From contig LNEO01000113.1 of NCBI GenBank assembly GCA_001465015.1, positions 1-64,000 on the forward strand: DNA of 64,000 bases. Reading direction: 5' to 3'. The first letter of the stretch is position 1, and each line of letters starts with the position of its first letter. Below are positions 27,850 through 37,100 of the stretch, one piece after another. Under the pieces are notes generated by a model that was given only the letters and a program-made list of their open reading frames with translations, was not told the origin of the DNA and ran no database searches. Source of the DNA: Deltaproteobacteria bacterium Ga0077539 (lineage in GTDB: Bacteria; Myxococcota_A; Polyangia; Polyangiales; Ga0077539). Made by a program: the position numbers and the translations under genes.

Positions 27850-28947
27850 ATGGCACTGTCCAACGAGATCGCGCGATCGGCGCTCGAGTCCCTGGTTGAT
27901 CCCCTGTCGAACAAGACCCTCGGCGAGCTCCGCGCGGTCAAACGCGCGGACGTCGCCGGCTCGACGGTCCACGCCGAGGTCGAGCTGTTCTCCCACGCGT
28001 CGAGCGCTCGATCGGTGATCGAGCAGGGTGCGAAAGAGAAGCTCGGCTCGCTCGGCGCAGAGTCCGTCGAGATCACGTTTACGGCCAACGTGCGTACGCG
28101 GCAGGTGTCCGGCGAAGACCCGTGCCCCGAGGTCAAGAACATCATTCTGGTGATGTCCGGCAAGGGAGGCGTGGGCAAGAGCACCGTCGCGGCCAACCTC
28201 ACGCTCGCGCTTCATCGCGCCGGGGCGCGCGTCGGGTTGCTCGACGCAGACATCTATGGCCCCAGCGTTCCCACGATGCTCGGGGTGCAAGGACGCCCGG
28301 TCAGCGCCGACGGAAAGATGATCGAGCCGCTCGAGCGCTTCGGCGTCAAGATCATGTCCATCGGGTTTTTGCTGGACGATCCGAAGACCGCGGTCGTTTG
28401 GCGCGGCCCGATGCTGCACGGCGCGCTTCAGCAGTTTTTGCGTGACGTCAACTGGGGCAAGCTCGACTACCTCGTTTTGGACCTTCCTCCGGGCACCGGA
28501 GACGTCGCGCTCACACTGTCACAGCAGGTGAAGGTCACAGGCGCGGTCATCGTGACGACGCCGCAAGAGGTCGCGCTCATCGACGTCTACAAGTCCATTT
28601 CGATGTGCCAGAAGCTCAGCATCCCGGTGTTGGGCGTGGTCGAGAACATGAGCTGGTTCATCGATCCTGCCGGCAACAAGCACGAGATCTTCGGCCGCGG
28701 GGGAGGGCAGAAGGCCGCAGAGCACGCCAAGGCTCCGTTGCTCGCGCAGATCCCGATGGACTCGCTCGTGCGCGAGTGGGGCGACAACGGAACGCCCGTC
28801 GTTCAAGCGCAGCCGAACTCGCCGATCGCCAAGGCCTTCAAGGACCTCGCCGAGACGCTCAGCGACAAGATCACGATGGAGCTCAACGCGGCCTACGGCG
28901 GAACCGCGCCGGCCGACGGCCCCAAGCGCCTGAAGATTCTGCGGTGA
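27850..28947 (+). CDS. Mrp/NBP35-type P-loop ATPase
   Basis: Mrp/ApbC proteins carry and deliver iron-sulfur clusters. This 365-residue protein has the N-terminal DUF59/SufT-like domain (LESLVDPLSNKTLGELRAVK). A deviant Walker A GKGGVGKST follows at about residues 104-112, then LLDADIYGPSVPTMLG and VLDLPPGTGDVALTL. Near the C-terminus comes ENMSWF (from residue 265). In E. coli Mrp the two bridging cysteines sit seven and ten residues after that Glu; here those sites are Asp272 and Gly275, so the CxxC is missing. Some related Mrp proteins are said to lack it, so function may remain. The start at 27850 was chosen for family fit; there is no strong ribosome site. It stands divergent from the membrane protein gene and convergent with the PilZ gene. 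Confidence 0.93.
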   Translation: MALSNEIARSALESLVDPLSNKTLGELRAVKRADVAGSTVHAEVELFSHASSARSVIEQGAKEKLGSLGAESVEITFTANVRTRQVSGEDPCPEVKNIILVMSGKGGVGKSTVAANLTLALHRAGARVGLLDADIYGPSVPTMLGVQGRPVSADGKMIEPLERFGVKIMSIGFLLDDPKTAVVWRGPMLHGALQQFLRDVNWGKLDYLVLDLPPGTGDVALTLSQQVKVTGAVIVTTPQEVALIDVYKSISMCQKLSIPVLGVVENMSWFIDPAGNKHEIFGRGGGQKAAEHAKAPLLAQIPMDSLVREWGDNGTPVVQAQPNSPIAKAFKDLAETLSDKITMELNAAYGGTAPADGPKRLKILR

Positions 28948-28966
28948 TTCGCGGGATCGCGATCGC

Positions 28967-29458
28967 TCACGCCGCGGCGACGACGGGGCGTCCGCCCCAG
29001 CCTGTGCGCAGGTCGAGCTGACGGTTCCATCCGACGCCGAGGGCGAGGGCGAGGGGGGTTTTGCTCGGCGTTCCGTCGAACGCGATGCCCATCTGGTTGT
29101 GCTCGCACCACGCGACACGGCAGGGAAAAGCGAACTCGTATCCGAGCGCGGGCGCGATCACGCGCACGATCGTGGCGGTCCCTGCTCGCACCGGGTGCGC
29201 GAGCCTGAGCCGCATGCCGTCGCGCGACACCGCGACGAGCCGCGCCGTCTCGAAGCCGCCTGGCGCAGTGAGCTGCACCGGGACGCCGTCGTCCTCGTCG
29301 GTGTCGTCTGGGCCCGGCGCTGATCCATCGCCAGGGATCATCTTGCTGAGCGCGAGGAGCTGCGCGCGCTCTTTCGCGTTGAGGGCAGTGCCGTTTCGAC
29401 CGGTCGCCTTCGCTTGGAGCTGTACGAAGTCGAAGAGCATGTCGATGACGTCATCCAT
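28967..29458 (-). CDS. PilZ-like domain protein
   Basis: The start at 29458 has GGAGG five bases upstream and gives a 163-residue product. The N-terminus is helical (MDDVIDMLFDFVQLQAKATG), and the C-terminal two thirds have PilZ-like strands: VAVSRDGMRLRLAHPVRAGT, PALGYEFAFPCRVAW and NQMGIAFDG. In PilZ domains SRDGMRL corresponds to the (D/N)xSxxG c-di-GMP motif, but the upstream RxxxR is not plain. Binding of c-di-GMP is therefore uncertain. It lies divergent from rarA and convergent with mrp. Confidence 0.7.
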   Translation of the reverse strand: MDDVIDMLFDFVQLQAKATGRNGTALNAKERAQLLALSKMIPGDGSAPGPDDTDEDDGVPVQLTAPGGFETARLVAVSRDGMRLRLAHPVRAGTATIVRVIAPALGYEFAFPCRVAWCEHNQMGIAFDGTPSKTPLALALGVGWNRQLDLRTGWGGRPVVAAA

Positions 29459-29463
29459 GGCGT

Positions 29464-29468
29464 CCTCC
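29464..29468 (-). promoter_or_regulatory. Ribosome binding site deciding the PilZ protein start
   Basis: Read on the minus strand it is GGAGG, five bases upstream of the ATG at 29458. The longer frame to 29704 has none and would run antisense into rarA. Confidence 0.55.
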
Positions 29469-29600
29469 GCGGGAGAGCTGTGTTTGAAGTTCTGTCGTCG
29501 TGTCGCCAACAAGAGTGCGAGCCTCGTGCCAGCGGCCTGACAGACATTGGACGCACGGTCCCTCGCTAAGGTTTGATCCCTGTGACAACAGGAAGTACGC

Positions 29601-31040
29601 GTGGATCTATTCGACCGATTGAAGAAGCCAGTGGCTAGCGCAGGCGCCGCCGCGATCCCCGCAGACGTCGACGATCCCGGTGGCCACCATGACCTAAACG
29701 TCACAGGTGCCCGCGCTGAACCTCGCCAACCCGACGAGCACGCAGCGCTTCGAGGCCCCCTCGCGGACCGGATGCGACCGAGGACGCTCGAAGAGCTCGC
29801 GGGTCACACGGCGCGCATCGGTCCGAACACCCCTCTCGGCCGCGCCATCCTCGCCGATCGCTGCCCGTCGCTCGTGCTCTGGGGGCCGCCGGGCTGTGGA
29901 AAGACCTCCCTCGCTCGCATCGTCGCGGCTCACTCGAAGGCACGATTCGAGGCGCTGTCGGCCGTGCTCTCGGGCGTCGCCGAGCTGCGAAAGAGCGTCG
30001 AGCGCGCAGAGCTCGAGCGCCGCGCCGGTCGCAGGACGATCTTGTTCGTCGACGAGATTCATCGCTTCAACAAGGGGCAGCAGGACGCCCTGTTGCCGCA
30101 CGTCGAGGCGGGCACGGTCACGCTCCTCGGCGCCACGACGGAGAATCCGTCCTTCGCGTTGAACAGCGCGGTGTTGTCGCGAGCGCAGGTCGTTCGCTTC
30201 GAGCCGCTCGATGACGACGCGCTCGTCGTGCTGCTCGCTCGCGCGCTCGCCGACGAATCGCGCGGCCTCGGTCGCTCGGGCGTGACCGCCGCGCTCGACG
30301 TCCTCGCGTTGATCGCGCGCTGGGCCGACGGCGACGCGCGACGCGCGCTCGGGCTGCTCGAGCACGTGGTCGAAGAAGTGCTCGCCCGAGGCGCGACGAG
30401 CGTGTCGAACGAGGACGTCGAGGCCTCGGCCAGAGATCAGACGCTCCGCTACGATCGAGACGGCGAAGAGCACTACAACCTCGCGAGCGCGCTCATCAAA
30501 TCCCTTCGGGGCAGCGACCCCGACGCGGGCCTGTATTGGGCGGTACGAATCATCGAAGCGGGCGAAGACCCGCTCTTCGTCCTGCGGCGGCTGTTGATCT
30601 TCGCGGCCGAAGACGTGGGCATGGCGGATCCGCGCGCGATCGAGGTTGTGGCCGCTTGTGATCACGCGTTTCAACGCGTGGGCTTGCCAGAGGGAATGAT
30701 CCCGCTCGCTCACGCCGTGACGTATCTGGCGCTCGCGCCCAAGAGCAAGAGCGCTTACCGAGCGCTGCGCGCGGTGCAAGCGGCGATTCAAAAGAGCGGA
30801 GCCCTGCCCGTTCCGATGAACCTTCGCAACGCCCCCACCCAGCTGATGAAGGCGATGGGATACGGCGTCAATTATCGCGATCCCCACGACAGCGCCGAGG
30901 GATGGGTGCCCGAGCACTATCTTCCTGACGCGCTCGAGGGCAACGAGTTCTACGAGCCGACGACGCACGGGCTCGAGGCGAAGGCGGCCGAGACGCTCGC
31001 GCGACGACGACGGGCGCGTCGCGAACGTGACCGAGGTTGA
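29601..31040 (+). CDS. rarA: Replication-associated recombination ATPase RarA
   Basis: RarA (MgsA) is an AAA+ clamp-loader-like ATPase that acts at stalled replication forks and recruits SSB. The GTG start is preceded by AGGAAG and gives 479 residues. Features: short leader MDLFDRLKK, LADRMRPRTLEELAGHTARI, Walker A GPPGCGKTS, Walker B ILFVDEIHRFNKGQQDALLP and sensor 1 GATTENPSF. The C-terminal tetramerisation part has YNLASALIKSLRGSDPDAGL and AYRALRAVQAA, with ends near YLPDALEG and FYEPTTHG. Length is about 30 residues more than E. coli RarA because of a looser N-terminus. Its stop lies between the ribosome site and start of the next gene. Confidence 0.96.
   Translation: MDLFDRLKKPVASAGAAAIPADVDDPGGHHDLNVTGARAEPRQPDEHAALRGPLADRMRPRTLEELAGHTARIGPNTPLGRAILADRCPSLVLWGPPGCGKTSLARIVAAHSKARFEALSAVLSGVAELRKSVERAELERRAGRRTILFVDEIHRFNKGQQDALLPHVEAGTVTLLGATTENPSFALNSAVLSRAQVVRFEPLDDDALVVLLARALADESRGLGRSGVTAALDVLALIARWADGDARRALGLLEHVVEEVLARGATSVSNEDVEASARDQTLRYDRDGEEHYNLASALIKSLRGSDPDAGLYWAVRIIEAGEDPLFVLRRLLIFAAEDVGMADPRAIEVVAACDHAFQRVGLPEGMIPLAHAVTYLALAPKSKSAYRALRAVQAAIQKSGALPVPMNLRNAPTQLMKAMGYGVNYRDPHDSAEGWVPEHYLPDALEGNEFYEPTTHGLEAKAAETLARRRRARRERDRG
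31033..31036 (+). promoter_or_regulatory. Ribosome binding site deciding the start at 31045
   Basis: GAGG lies eight bases before the ATG at 31045, with the rarA stop TGA in between. It supports ATG 31045 over the GTG at 31027. Confidence 0.45.
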
Positions 31041-31044
31041 CCTG

Positions 31045-33183
31045 ATGAAATCCCCGCGCGTCGCGCTCTACACGATCACGATCTTCGCCAGCGCCATGCT
31101 GCTGTTCATGGTGCAGCCGCTCGCCGGGCGCGAGCTGTTGCCGAGGCTCGGCGGCGTTCCCGCTGCGTGGACCGCGTGCCTGCTGTTCTTTCAGGCCGCG
31201 CTGCTTACGGGCTACGGCTACGTGTGGCTGTCGTCCAAGTGGCCCGAGCGCGTGCGCGCGATCGTCCACGTCGGGTTGCTCGTCGCCGTCGCCTTGGCGT
31301 TTCCCGCGTTTGCGCGGCGAGAGATCGCGTTGTCTCCCACCGCCGCGCCCGTTCGATACGCGCTCTCGTTTCTCGCGCTTGCGGTGGGAGCCCCTTTCGT
31401 CCTGCTCAGCACGACCTCGCCGCTCTTGCAGCACTGGCTCGCGCGCGAGGGTCAACGTCCGTATGCGCTGTATGCAGCGAGCAACGTCGGGAGCCTCGCG
31501 TCGCTCTTGCTCTATCCGTTCGCGATCGAGCCGCTCTTCGCGCTGAGCGCGCAGGAGTCGCTCTTTCGCGCGCTGTTTGTGGCAGTGGCCGTCCTCGTGG
31601 CGCTCTGCGCGCTGCCAGCGCTCCGCGCGGGAGGGCGAGCAGAACAGGTCGCGCCGAGCGGCGAGCCGCCCACGGCGATGCGCCGCGCGTGGTGGGTGTT
31701 CTTCGCGCTCGTCCCGACGATGCTCTTGTCGGGTGCGACGACGCACATCACGCTCGAGCTGGCGCCGTTGCCGCTGTTGTGGGTCGTTCCGCTGGCGATC
31801 TACCTCTTGAGCTTCGTGCTCGCCTTCTCGACGCGCGTCGCAGCGCCGCCGTCGTGGCTGGCCCGAGCGTCGGCGCTCGTCGCCGTGGTGCTCGTGTTCG
31901 CGACGGTCGTGCACGCCAACAACCCCGTCTGGGTGCTGGTCGTGTTCAACCTCGGCTACCTGTGGGTCGCGAGCTGGATCTCGCATCGCAGGCTCGCGGA
32001 TGACGCTCCAGACCCAGCGTATTTGCCGGAGTTCTACGCGTGGCTCGCGGTCGGCGGCGTGCTGGGAACGCTCGTCACCGCGGTCCTCGCGCCGGTCGCG
32101 CTCCCCGACTTGTGGGAGTACCCGATCGCGATCGCGCTCGCGACCGCGACGCGACCGCTCGGCGGAATCGTCCGCGAGGACGGCAAGTGGCGCGACGACC
32201 TCGCGTACGTCGCCGCGGTGCTCGCCGCGACGGTGGCGCTCGGATTCCTGCTGAAATCCACGCGGATTGGGCTCGTTCGCGTCCCGCTCACCTTCGCGCC
32301 AGCGCTGTTGCTGGTCTACCGCGTGATGGGTCGACGCCGTCGCTTCGTGCTCGGGCTGCTCGCGATCATCGCGGCCGGCGCGTTCGTAGGCGATACCGGC
32401 GACCGCCGGCTCGTCACGCGGAGCTTCTTCGGCGTGCTTCGCGTGGTCGACGAGGGCAACGCGCGCAGGCTCATGCACGGAACGACGCTGCACGGAGCGC
32501 AGCGCTTTCGCGAGCGAGAGCAGTGCAATCCGCTCACGTACTACGCGCGTCGCGGGCCGCTGGGACAGTATTTCGCCTCGGAGACCGCGCGCGGCTCGCG
32601 CGGTCGCACCGTGGCGATCGGCCTCGGGACGGGCGCGGTGCTCTGCTACGCGAGCCCGGCAGAGCCGTGGCGCGTGCTCGAGATCAACGCCGACGTGCTG
32701 CGCATCGCGCGCGACCCGCAGTGGTTTACGTTTATTCGCAACGCCGGGACGCGGGACCTCGCGCTCGACCTCGACGACGGGAGGCTCGGCGTCGAGCGCG
32801 AGCGCGACGGGAGCTTGCGTCGGATCATCGTCGACGCGTTCAACTCGGACTCGGTGCCGGCGCACCTGCTCACGCGCGAGGCGCTGCGGATCTACCTAAG
32901 AAAGCTCGAGCCAGGCGGCCGTCTCGTGATGCACTTGTCCAACCGTGTGCTCGACCTCGAGCGGGTGCTCGCAGCGGTCGTCGTCGCCGAGGGCGTTCGC
33001 GCCAGAACGAGCGCGCCGAACGAGGTCGCGACGTGGGCGATCGTCGCGAAGACCGACGCCGACCTGGCAGATCTGGACGCTCGAGCGTGGCCGAGGCTCG
33101 ACGCTGCGCGTGCGGGTACGCAGCGTGCGTGGACCGATGAGTACTCGAGCCTTCTGTCCGCGGTTCGAACCAGCGCTGAATGA
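31045..33183 (+). CDS. Membrane-fused spermidine-synthase-like protein
   Basis: The 712-residue protein has a large N-terminal membrane part with about twelve predicted helices (starting VALYTITIFASAMLLFMVQP). A cytoplasmic SpeE-like Rossmann domain follows: VAIGLGTGAVLCYASP, VLEINADVLRIARDP, IIVDAFNSDSVPAHLL and GGRLVMHLSNRVLDL. This is the layout of the membrane-bound SpeE/MFS-fused family, in which methyl-thio or polyamine transfer is supposed but not shown here. The conserved SpeE catalytic Asp in the D-A-F stretch is present. GAGG eight bases before the ATG 31045 supports the start. It follows rarA closely and is probably cotranscribed. Confidence 0.85.
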   Translation: MKSPRVALYTITIFASAMLLFMVQPLAGRELLPRLGGVPAAWTACLLFFQAALLTGYGYVWLSSKWPERVRAIVHVGLLVAVALAFPAFARREIALSPTAAPVRYALSFLALAVGAPFVLLSTTSPLLQHWLAREGQRPYALYAASNVGSLASLLLYPFAIEPLFALSAQESLFRALFVAVAVLVALCALPALRAGGRAEQVAPSGEPPTAMRRAWWVFFALVPTMLLSGATTHITLELAPLPLLWVVPLAIYLLSFVLAFSTRVAAPPSWLARASALVAVVLVFATVVHANNPVWVLVVFNLGYLWVASWISHRRLADDAPDPAYLPEFYAWLAVGGVLGTLVTAVLAPVALPDLWEYPIAIALATATRPLGGIVREDGKWRDDLAYVAAVLAATVALGFLLKSTRIGLVRVPLTFAPALLLVYRVMGRRRRFVLGLLAIIAAGAFVGDTGDRRLVTRSFFGVLRVVDEGNARRLMHGTTLHGAQRFREREQCNPLTYYARRGPLGQYFASETARGSRGRTVAIGLGTGAVLCYASPAEPWRVLEINADVLRIARDPQWFTFIRNAGTRDLALDLDDGRLGVERERDGSLRRIIVDAFNSDSVPAHLLTREALRIYLRKLEPGGRLVMHLSNRVLDLERVLAAVVVAEGVRARTSAPNEVATWAIVAKTDADLADLDARAWPRLDAARAGTQRAWTDEYSSLLSAVRTSAE

Positions 33184-33234
33184 CCGCGCGTCGAGCTGAT
33201 TGCCGCGGATCGAGTCGTGCGTCGCGGTCGCGAG

Positions 33235-34125
33235 TCAGAGCGCGGGTCGGAGCTTGTAGACGATCGCGATCACGGTGACGGCGTACAGCACGAGCGTGAG
33301 CATGAACGGGACGTTCTTCAGGATCTCGTCCGTCGGCGAGTCGAGCCGCGAATCGTCTCGGGCGATCTGAAGGAACATTCCGATCCCGGCGACCACAAAG
33401 GGCGTCGTCGCCCAGAGGTAGCTCGTATGAAAGAACGCCACCGTCGCAGGATCGAGCGTGTACGCGACGTACGACGCGATGCAGAGCGCGGCGAGCACGA
33501 ACAAAAGCCGGTCGAGCGTCTTGGGATCGTAGTCGTCGAGCGCGGCGCGAGCCTTCGATGCGTGAACCTTCAGCTCGTGGCGGCGCTTGCCGAAGCCCAT
33601 GAACATCGCGAGGAGCGCCGTGCAAGCGATCAAATAAAACGACGGGCGCACGGGGTTGCCCTCGGTCGAGACCGCGTAGCAACCGGCGACGACGCGAAGC
33701 ACGAATCCCGCGGCGATCGACGCTACGTCGACGTACGGGACGTGCTTGATTCGAAACGTATAAGCGATGTTGTTGAACAGGTACGCAAGCGCGGCGAGAA
33801 ACACCCCGAGACCCAGGCCGAGCGCGCCGCTCAGCGACAGGAGCACCAGCAGGACGCCGAAGATCGTCGCCTCGCGCTCCGAAACGACGCCCGCGGCGAT
33901 CGGACGCTTGCATTTGGTGGGGTGGTTGCGGTCCGCTTCGACGTCGACCACGTCATTGAGCGTGTAGATCGCGCCCGCAAGAAACGAGAACACGACGAAC
34001 GCGGCGAGCGCGCGCAGGAGCACCTCGGCATGAAACAAGTTCTTCGCGAAGACGATCGGCGCCAGAACGAAGACGTTCTTGAACCACTGCTTGGGGCGCA
34101 TCGTCTTGAGCAGACCGGCCAGCAC
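33235..34125 (-). CDS. UbiA-family prenyltransferase, decaprenyl-phosphate phosphoribosyltransferase-like
   Basis: A 296-residue protein with eight or nine membrane helices. The prenyl-transferase motif is NDVVDVEADRNHPTKCKRPI, followed by AAGVVSEREA; the NDxxDxxxDxxHPxKxxRPIAxG form is that of DPPR synthases (Rv3806c type), which transfer phosphoribose to decaprenyl phosphate. RPKQWFKNVFVLAPI near the start also fits. Phosphoribosyl-polyprenyl products feed cell-wall arabinan or lipid sugar carriers. The partner oxidase/reductase genes (DprE1/2) are not in this window. The GTG start lies 48 bases from the divergent giant gene. Substrate is inferred from motif, not proven. Confidence 0.88.
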   Translation of the reverse strand: MLAGLLKTMRPKQWFKNVFVLAPIVFAKNLFHAEVLLRALAAFVVFSFLAGAIYTLNDVVDVEADRNHPTKCKRPIAAGVVSEREATIFGVLLVLLSLSGALGLGLGVFLAALAYLFNNIAYTFRIKHVPYVDVASIAAGFVLRVVAGCYAVSTEGNPVRPSFYLIACTALLAMFMGFGKRRHELKVHASKARAALDDYDPKTLDRLLFVLAALCIASYVAYTLDPATVAFFHTSYLWATTPFVVAGIGMFLQIARDDSRLDSPTDEILKNVPFMLTLVLYAVTVIAIVYKLRPAL

Positions 34126-34173
34126 AACGGCGGCGGAGACTACGCGGCGCGCGCCAGTCGAGCAACCGCGAGC

Positions 34174-37100
34174 TTGCGTCGGTTGCCTTCAGTGGCGTTT
34201 TCCGTGGCCGCGCTCTGCGTGCTCGCAGGAGAGTCGCACGCGCAACGCGCGCCCCAGGCCCCGCAAGCGCCTCTCGCGCCCAGCGCGCCGACGGCGGCGA
34301 CCCGTCGTCCGACGCCCGAGTCCCGCGTCGACGAGCGCTTCCGCGAGGTGCTCGCGCGCCCCCGCGAGCCGCACGCGGCGGTGTCCATGTTGCGTATCTG
34401 GGAGCAGCGAGACTGGGTGCACCCCCTCCGAGTCGCCGATCGGATGCGCTCGCTCTCCAACACCGCGAGCCTTCTGCCTGAGCATCGCTCGCTCGCTCGG
34501 GTGTTCGAAGCGCGTGCGCGCCGTCGCCTGGGGCAGCTGCGCGAGGCCGAGCAGACGGTGCGCCCGCTCTCGTTCATGACGCGATGGCTGGTCGCTGGCG
34601 CCATCGACAACGAAGGCCGCGGCGGCTTCGCGCTCGAGACCGAGCCCGAGGCGCAGCGATACCGACCGATCGACATGAACGTGTCGTTTCCAGGCAAAGA
34701 GCGGCCCGCGCGCTGGAGGGCGATGCCCGAGCTCTCTGTCCTCGGGCTCAACCCGATCGGCTCCGCCGTGCGTCCAGAGCAAAACGTCTGCGCCCTCGCG
34801 CACACGACCGCCACGGTCCGAGGCAGCGCGGCGATCGACGCGGTGCTCTGGTTCGGCGCTGGCGGTCAATCGAAGGTGTACGTCAACGGAGCGTCGGTGC
34901 TCGTCGACGACGTCGCGCGCGCGCGACCCTTTCCTGATCGCCACGGCGCGCGGGTCCGACTGCGTCCGGGCGCGAATCGAATCCTCGTAAAGGTGTGCGT
35001 CGCGACCGAGCCGCTCGCGTTCTTCGCGCGCTTCGCGACGCCCGCAGGAGCTCCGCTCGACCTCGCGGTCGACTCCGATCCCGCCGTCGGACCGGCGCTC
35101 GATCGACCGACGACCCCCGTCGCGATCCCCACTCCATTGGGCCTGATCGCGAGCTGGGCTCCTCGCGTCGAGGGCGACCGCGCGAGCGCCGAGGACCTCG
35201 AAGACTACGCGCGATGGCTCTCTGCCACCGGAGCCGAGCCGGCCTCCGAAGACATCGCGTCGGACCTCTCGCGGCGCGGCGCAGAGCGCGGCCCCACGGT
35301 CGCGCGTTGGCTGCTCGTCGCCGAGCTCGCTCGCGGCCGCAACAACCGTCTTCTCGCGATTCAGCGAGCGATCGACCTGGACCCCACCGATCCGCTGCCG
35401 CTCCTCGCGTTGGCGCACGAGCGCCGCACCGGCGTTCGTCCCGAAGAAGCGATGCCGATCCTCGATCGTGTCCTCGCTGCCAACCCCAGCGACGTCACGG
35501 CGCGCATCGAGCGAGCGCTCTTGCTCGACTCTACGGGCCTCACGCTCGCGGCCAGGGCCGAGCTCGAGCGCGCCGCCAACGTCGCGCCGCACTCCGCCGC
35601 GCTGCTCGAGTTGCGCGCGAGCATGGCGGACCGCGCGAGGCTCAACGACGAAGCGCGCGCGCTTCGCCTGACGCTCAGCGACCTACGCGGCGACGATCCC
35701 GCGCTGCATCGGGACCTCGCGAACGATGCGCGCGTGCGTGGTGATCGTGCGGAGCTCCAGCGCGAGGCGCTGGCCGCGATCGCCCTCGTCCCCTACGACA
35801 CAGGACTGTACGGAGCGGCTGCCGAGCTGCTCGAGACCGCAGGAGAATCCGACCGAGCGCTCGATCTGTTGCACCGCGCGCTCGACATCGCGCCGGACGC
35901 CGCCGAGCTGTGGCGGGCGCAGGGAGAGATGCAGATTCGCGCGGGTCGGCGCGACGACGCGCGCACCTCGATGCGCCGGGCGCTCGCGCTTCGCCCGCAG
36001 GATCGCGCGCTGCGCGCGCACATCGAGGCGCTCGAGCCTCCTGTGCCGCGACCGGACGAGGCCCTCGCCGAGGCGCCAGCGACGTTTCTCCGCCGACGCA
36101 GCGCGCCTTCGTCGAGGCCGGCGGACTACCGCATGCGCTCTCTTCACGAGCTCACCGTTCGCACGGTGTATCCCAACGGCCTCTCGGGGACCTTTCGTCA
36201 GACGGTCTTCGAGGTGATGACCGCCGAGGGCGCGCAGCAGTTTCGGCAGATCCCGGTGGGATTCGACCAGGATACGCAGCGGTTCGAGCTTCGCGCCGCG
36301 CGCGTGTATCACCGCGATGGGTCCGTCGACGAGAGCACCGGCCTCGAGGAGTACACGGTCTCCGGCGGCGCTTCTCGCATGTACTACGACACGCGCGAGA
36401 TGGTGGTCTCCTTTCCGCGGCTGCAGATCGGCGACGTCGTCGAGGTTCGTTGGCGGGTCGACGACGTCGCGCAGCGCAACGCCTTCGCGGACTACTTCGG
36501 CGACCTCGAGATCTTTCAGAGCGACACGCCTCGCGCGAGCGTCCGGTACGTGCTGAGGGCTCCGTCTGGCAGGACGTTCTACTTTCGTCCGCCGGCGCTG
36601 CGAGGGCTCGAGCGCACCGAGCGCGACGAGCCGAACAACACACACGTATTCGAGTTCGCGGCGCGCGACATCGCCCCTGTGCCGCCCGAAGAAAACGCCC
36701 CCGGCGTCACCGAGCGCGCAGCGTACCTGCACGTGAGCACCTACCGAACGTGGGAGGACGTCGCGCGTTGGTACTGGGGGCTCATCGCCGAGCAGCTCCG
36801 GCCCGACGACCGCGTCCGCGAGATCGTTCAGCGCGCAACGCGCGGGATGACCTCGCCCCGTGACAAGGTGCGAGCGATCTACAACTGGGTGATCCAGAAC
36901 ACCCGCTACGTGGCGCTCGAGTTCGGCATCCACGGGTTCAAGCCGTACCGCGTCGCGGACGTGTGCCAGCGTCGCTTCGGCGACTGCAAGGACAAGGCGA
37001 GCACCATCGTCACGATGCTGCGCGAGGTGGGGATCGACGCGTCGATCGTGCTCGTTCGCACCCGTCGCAACGGCGAGATCGACCCGTCGCCCGCGTCGCT

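Noticed and set aside
30868..32865. A 665-codon minus-strand frame over the membrane spermidine-synthase-like gene
   Set aside because: It is strongly biased (Arg/Glu/Gln/His) and overlaps a gene with clear membrane helices and a SpeE-like domain.
33217..34173. Extension of the first giant gene upstream, over the UbiA gene
   Set aside because: It would run antisense to a complete prenyltransferase and lacks a signal peptide at its start.
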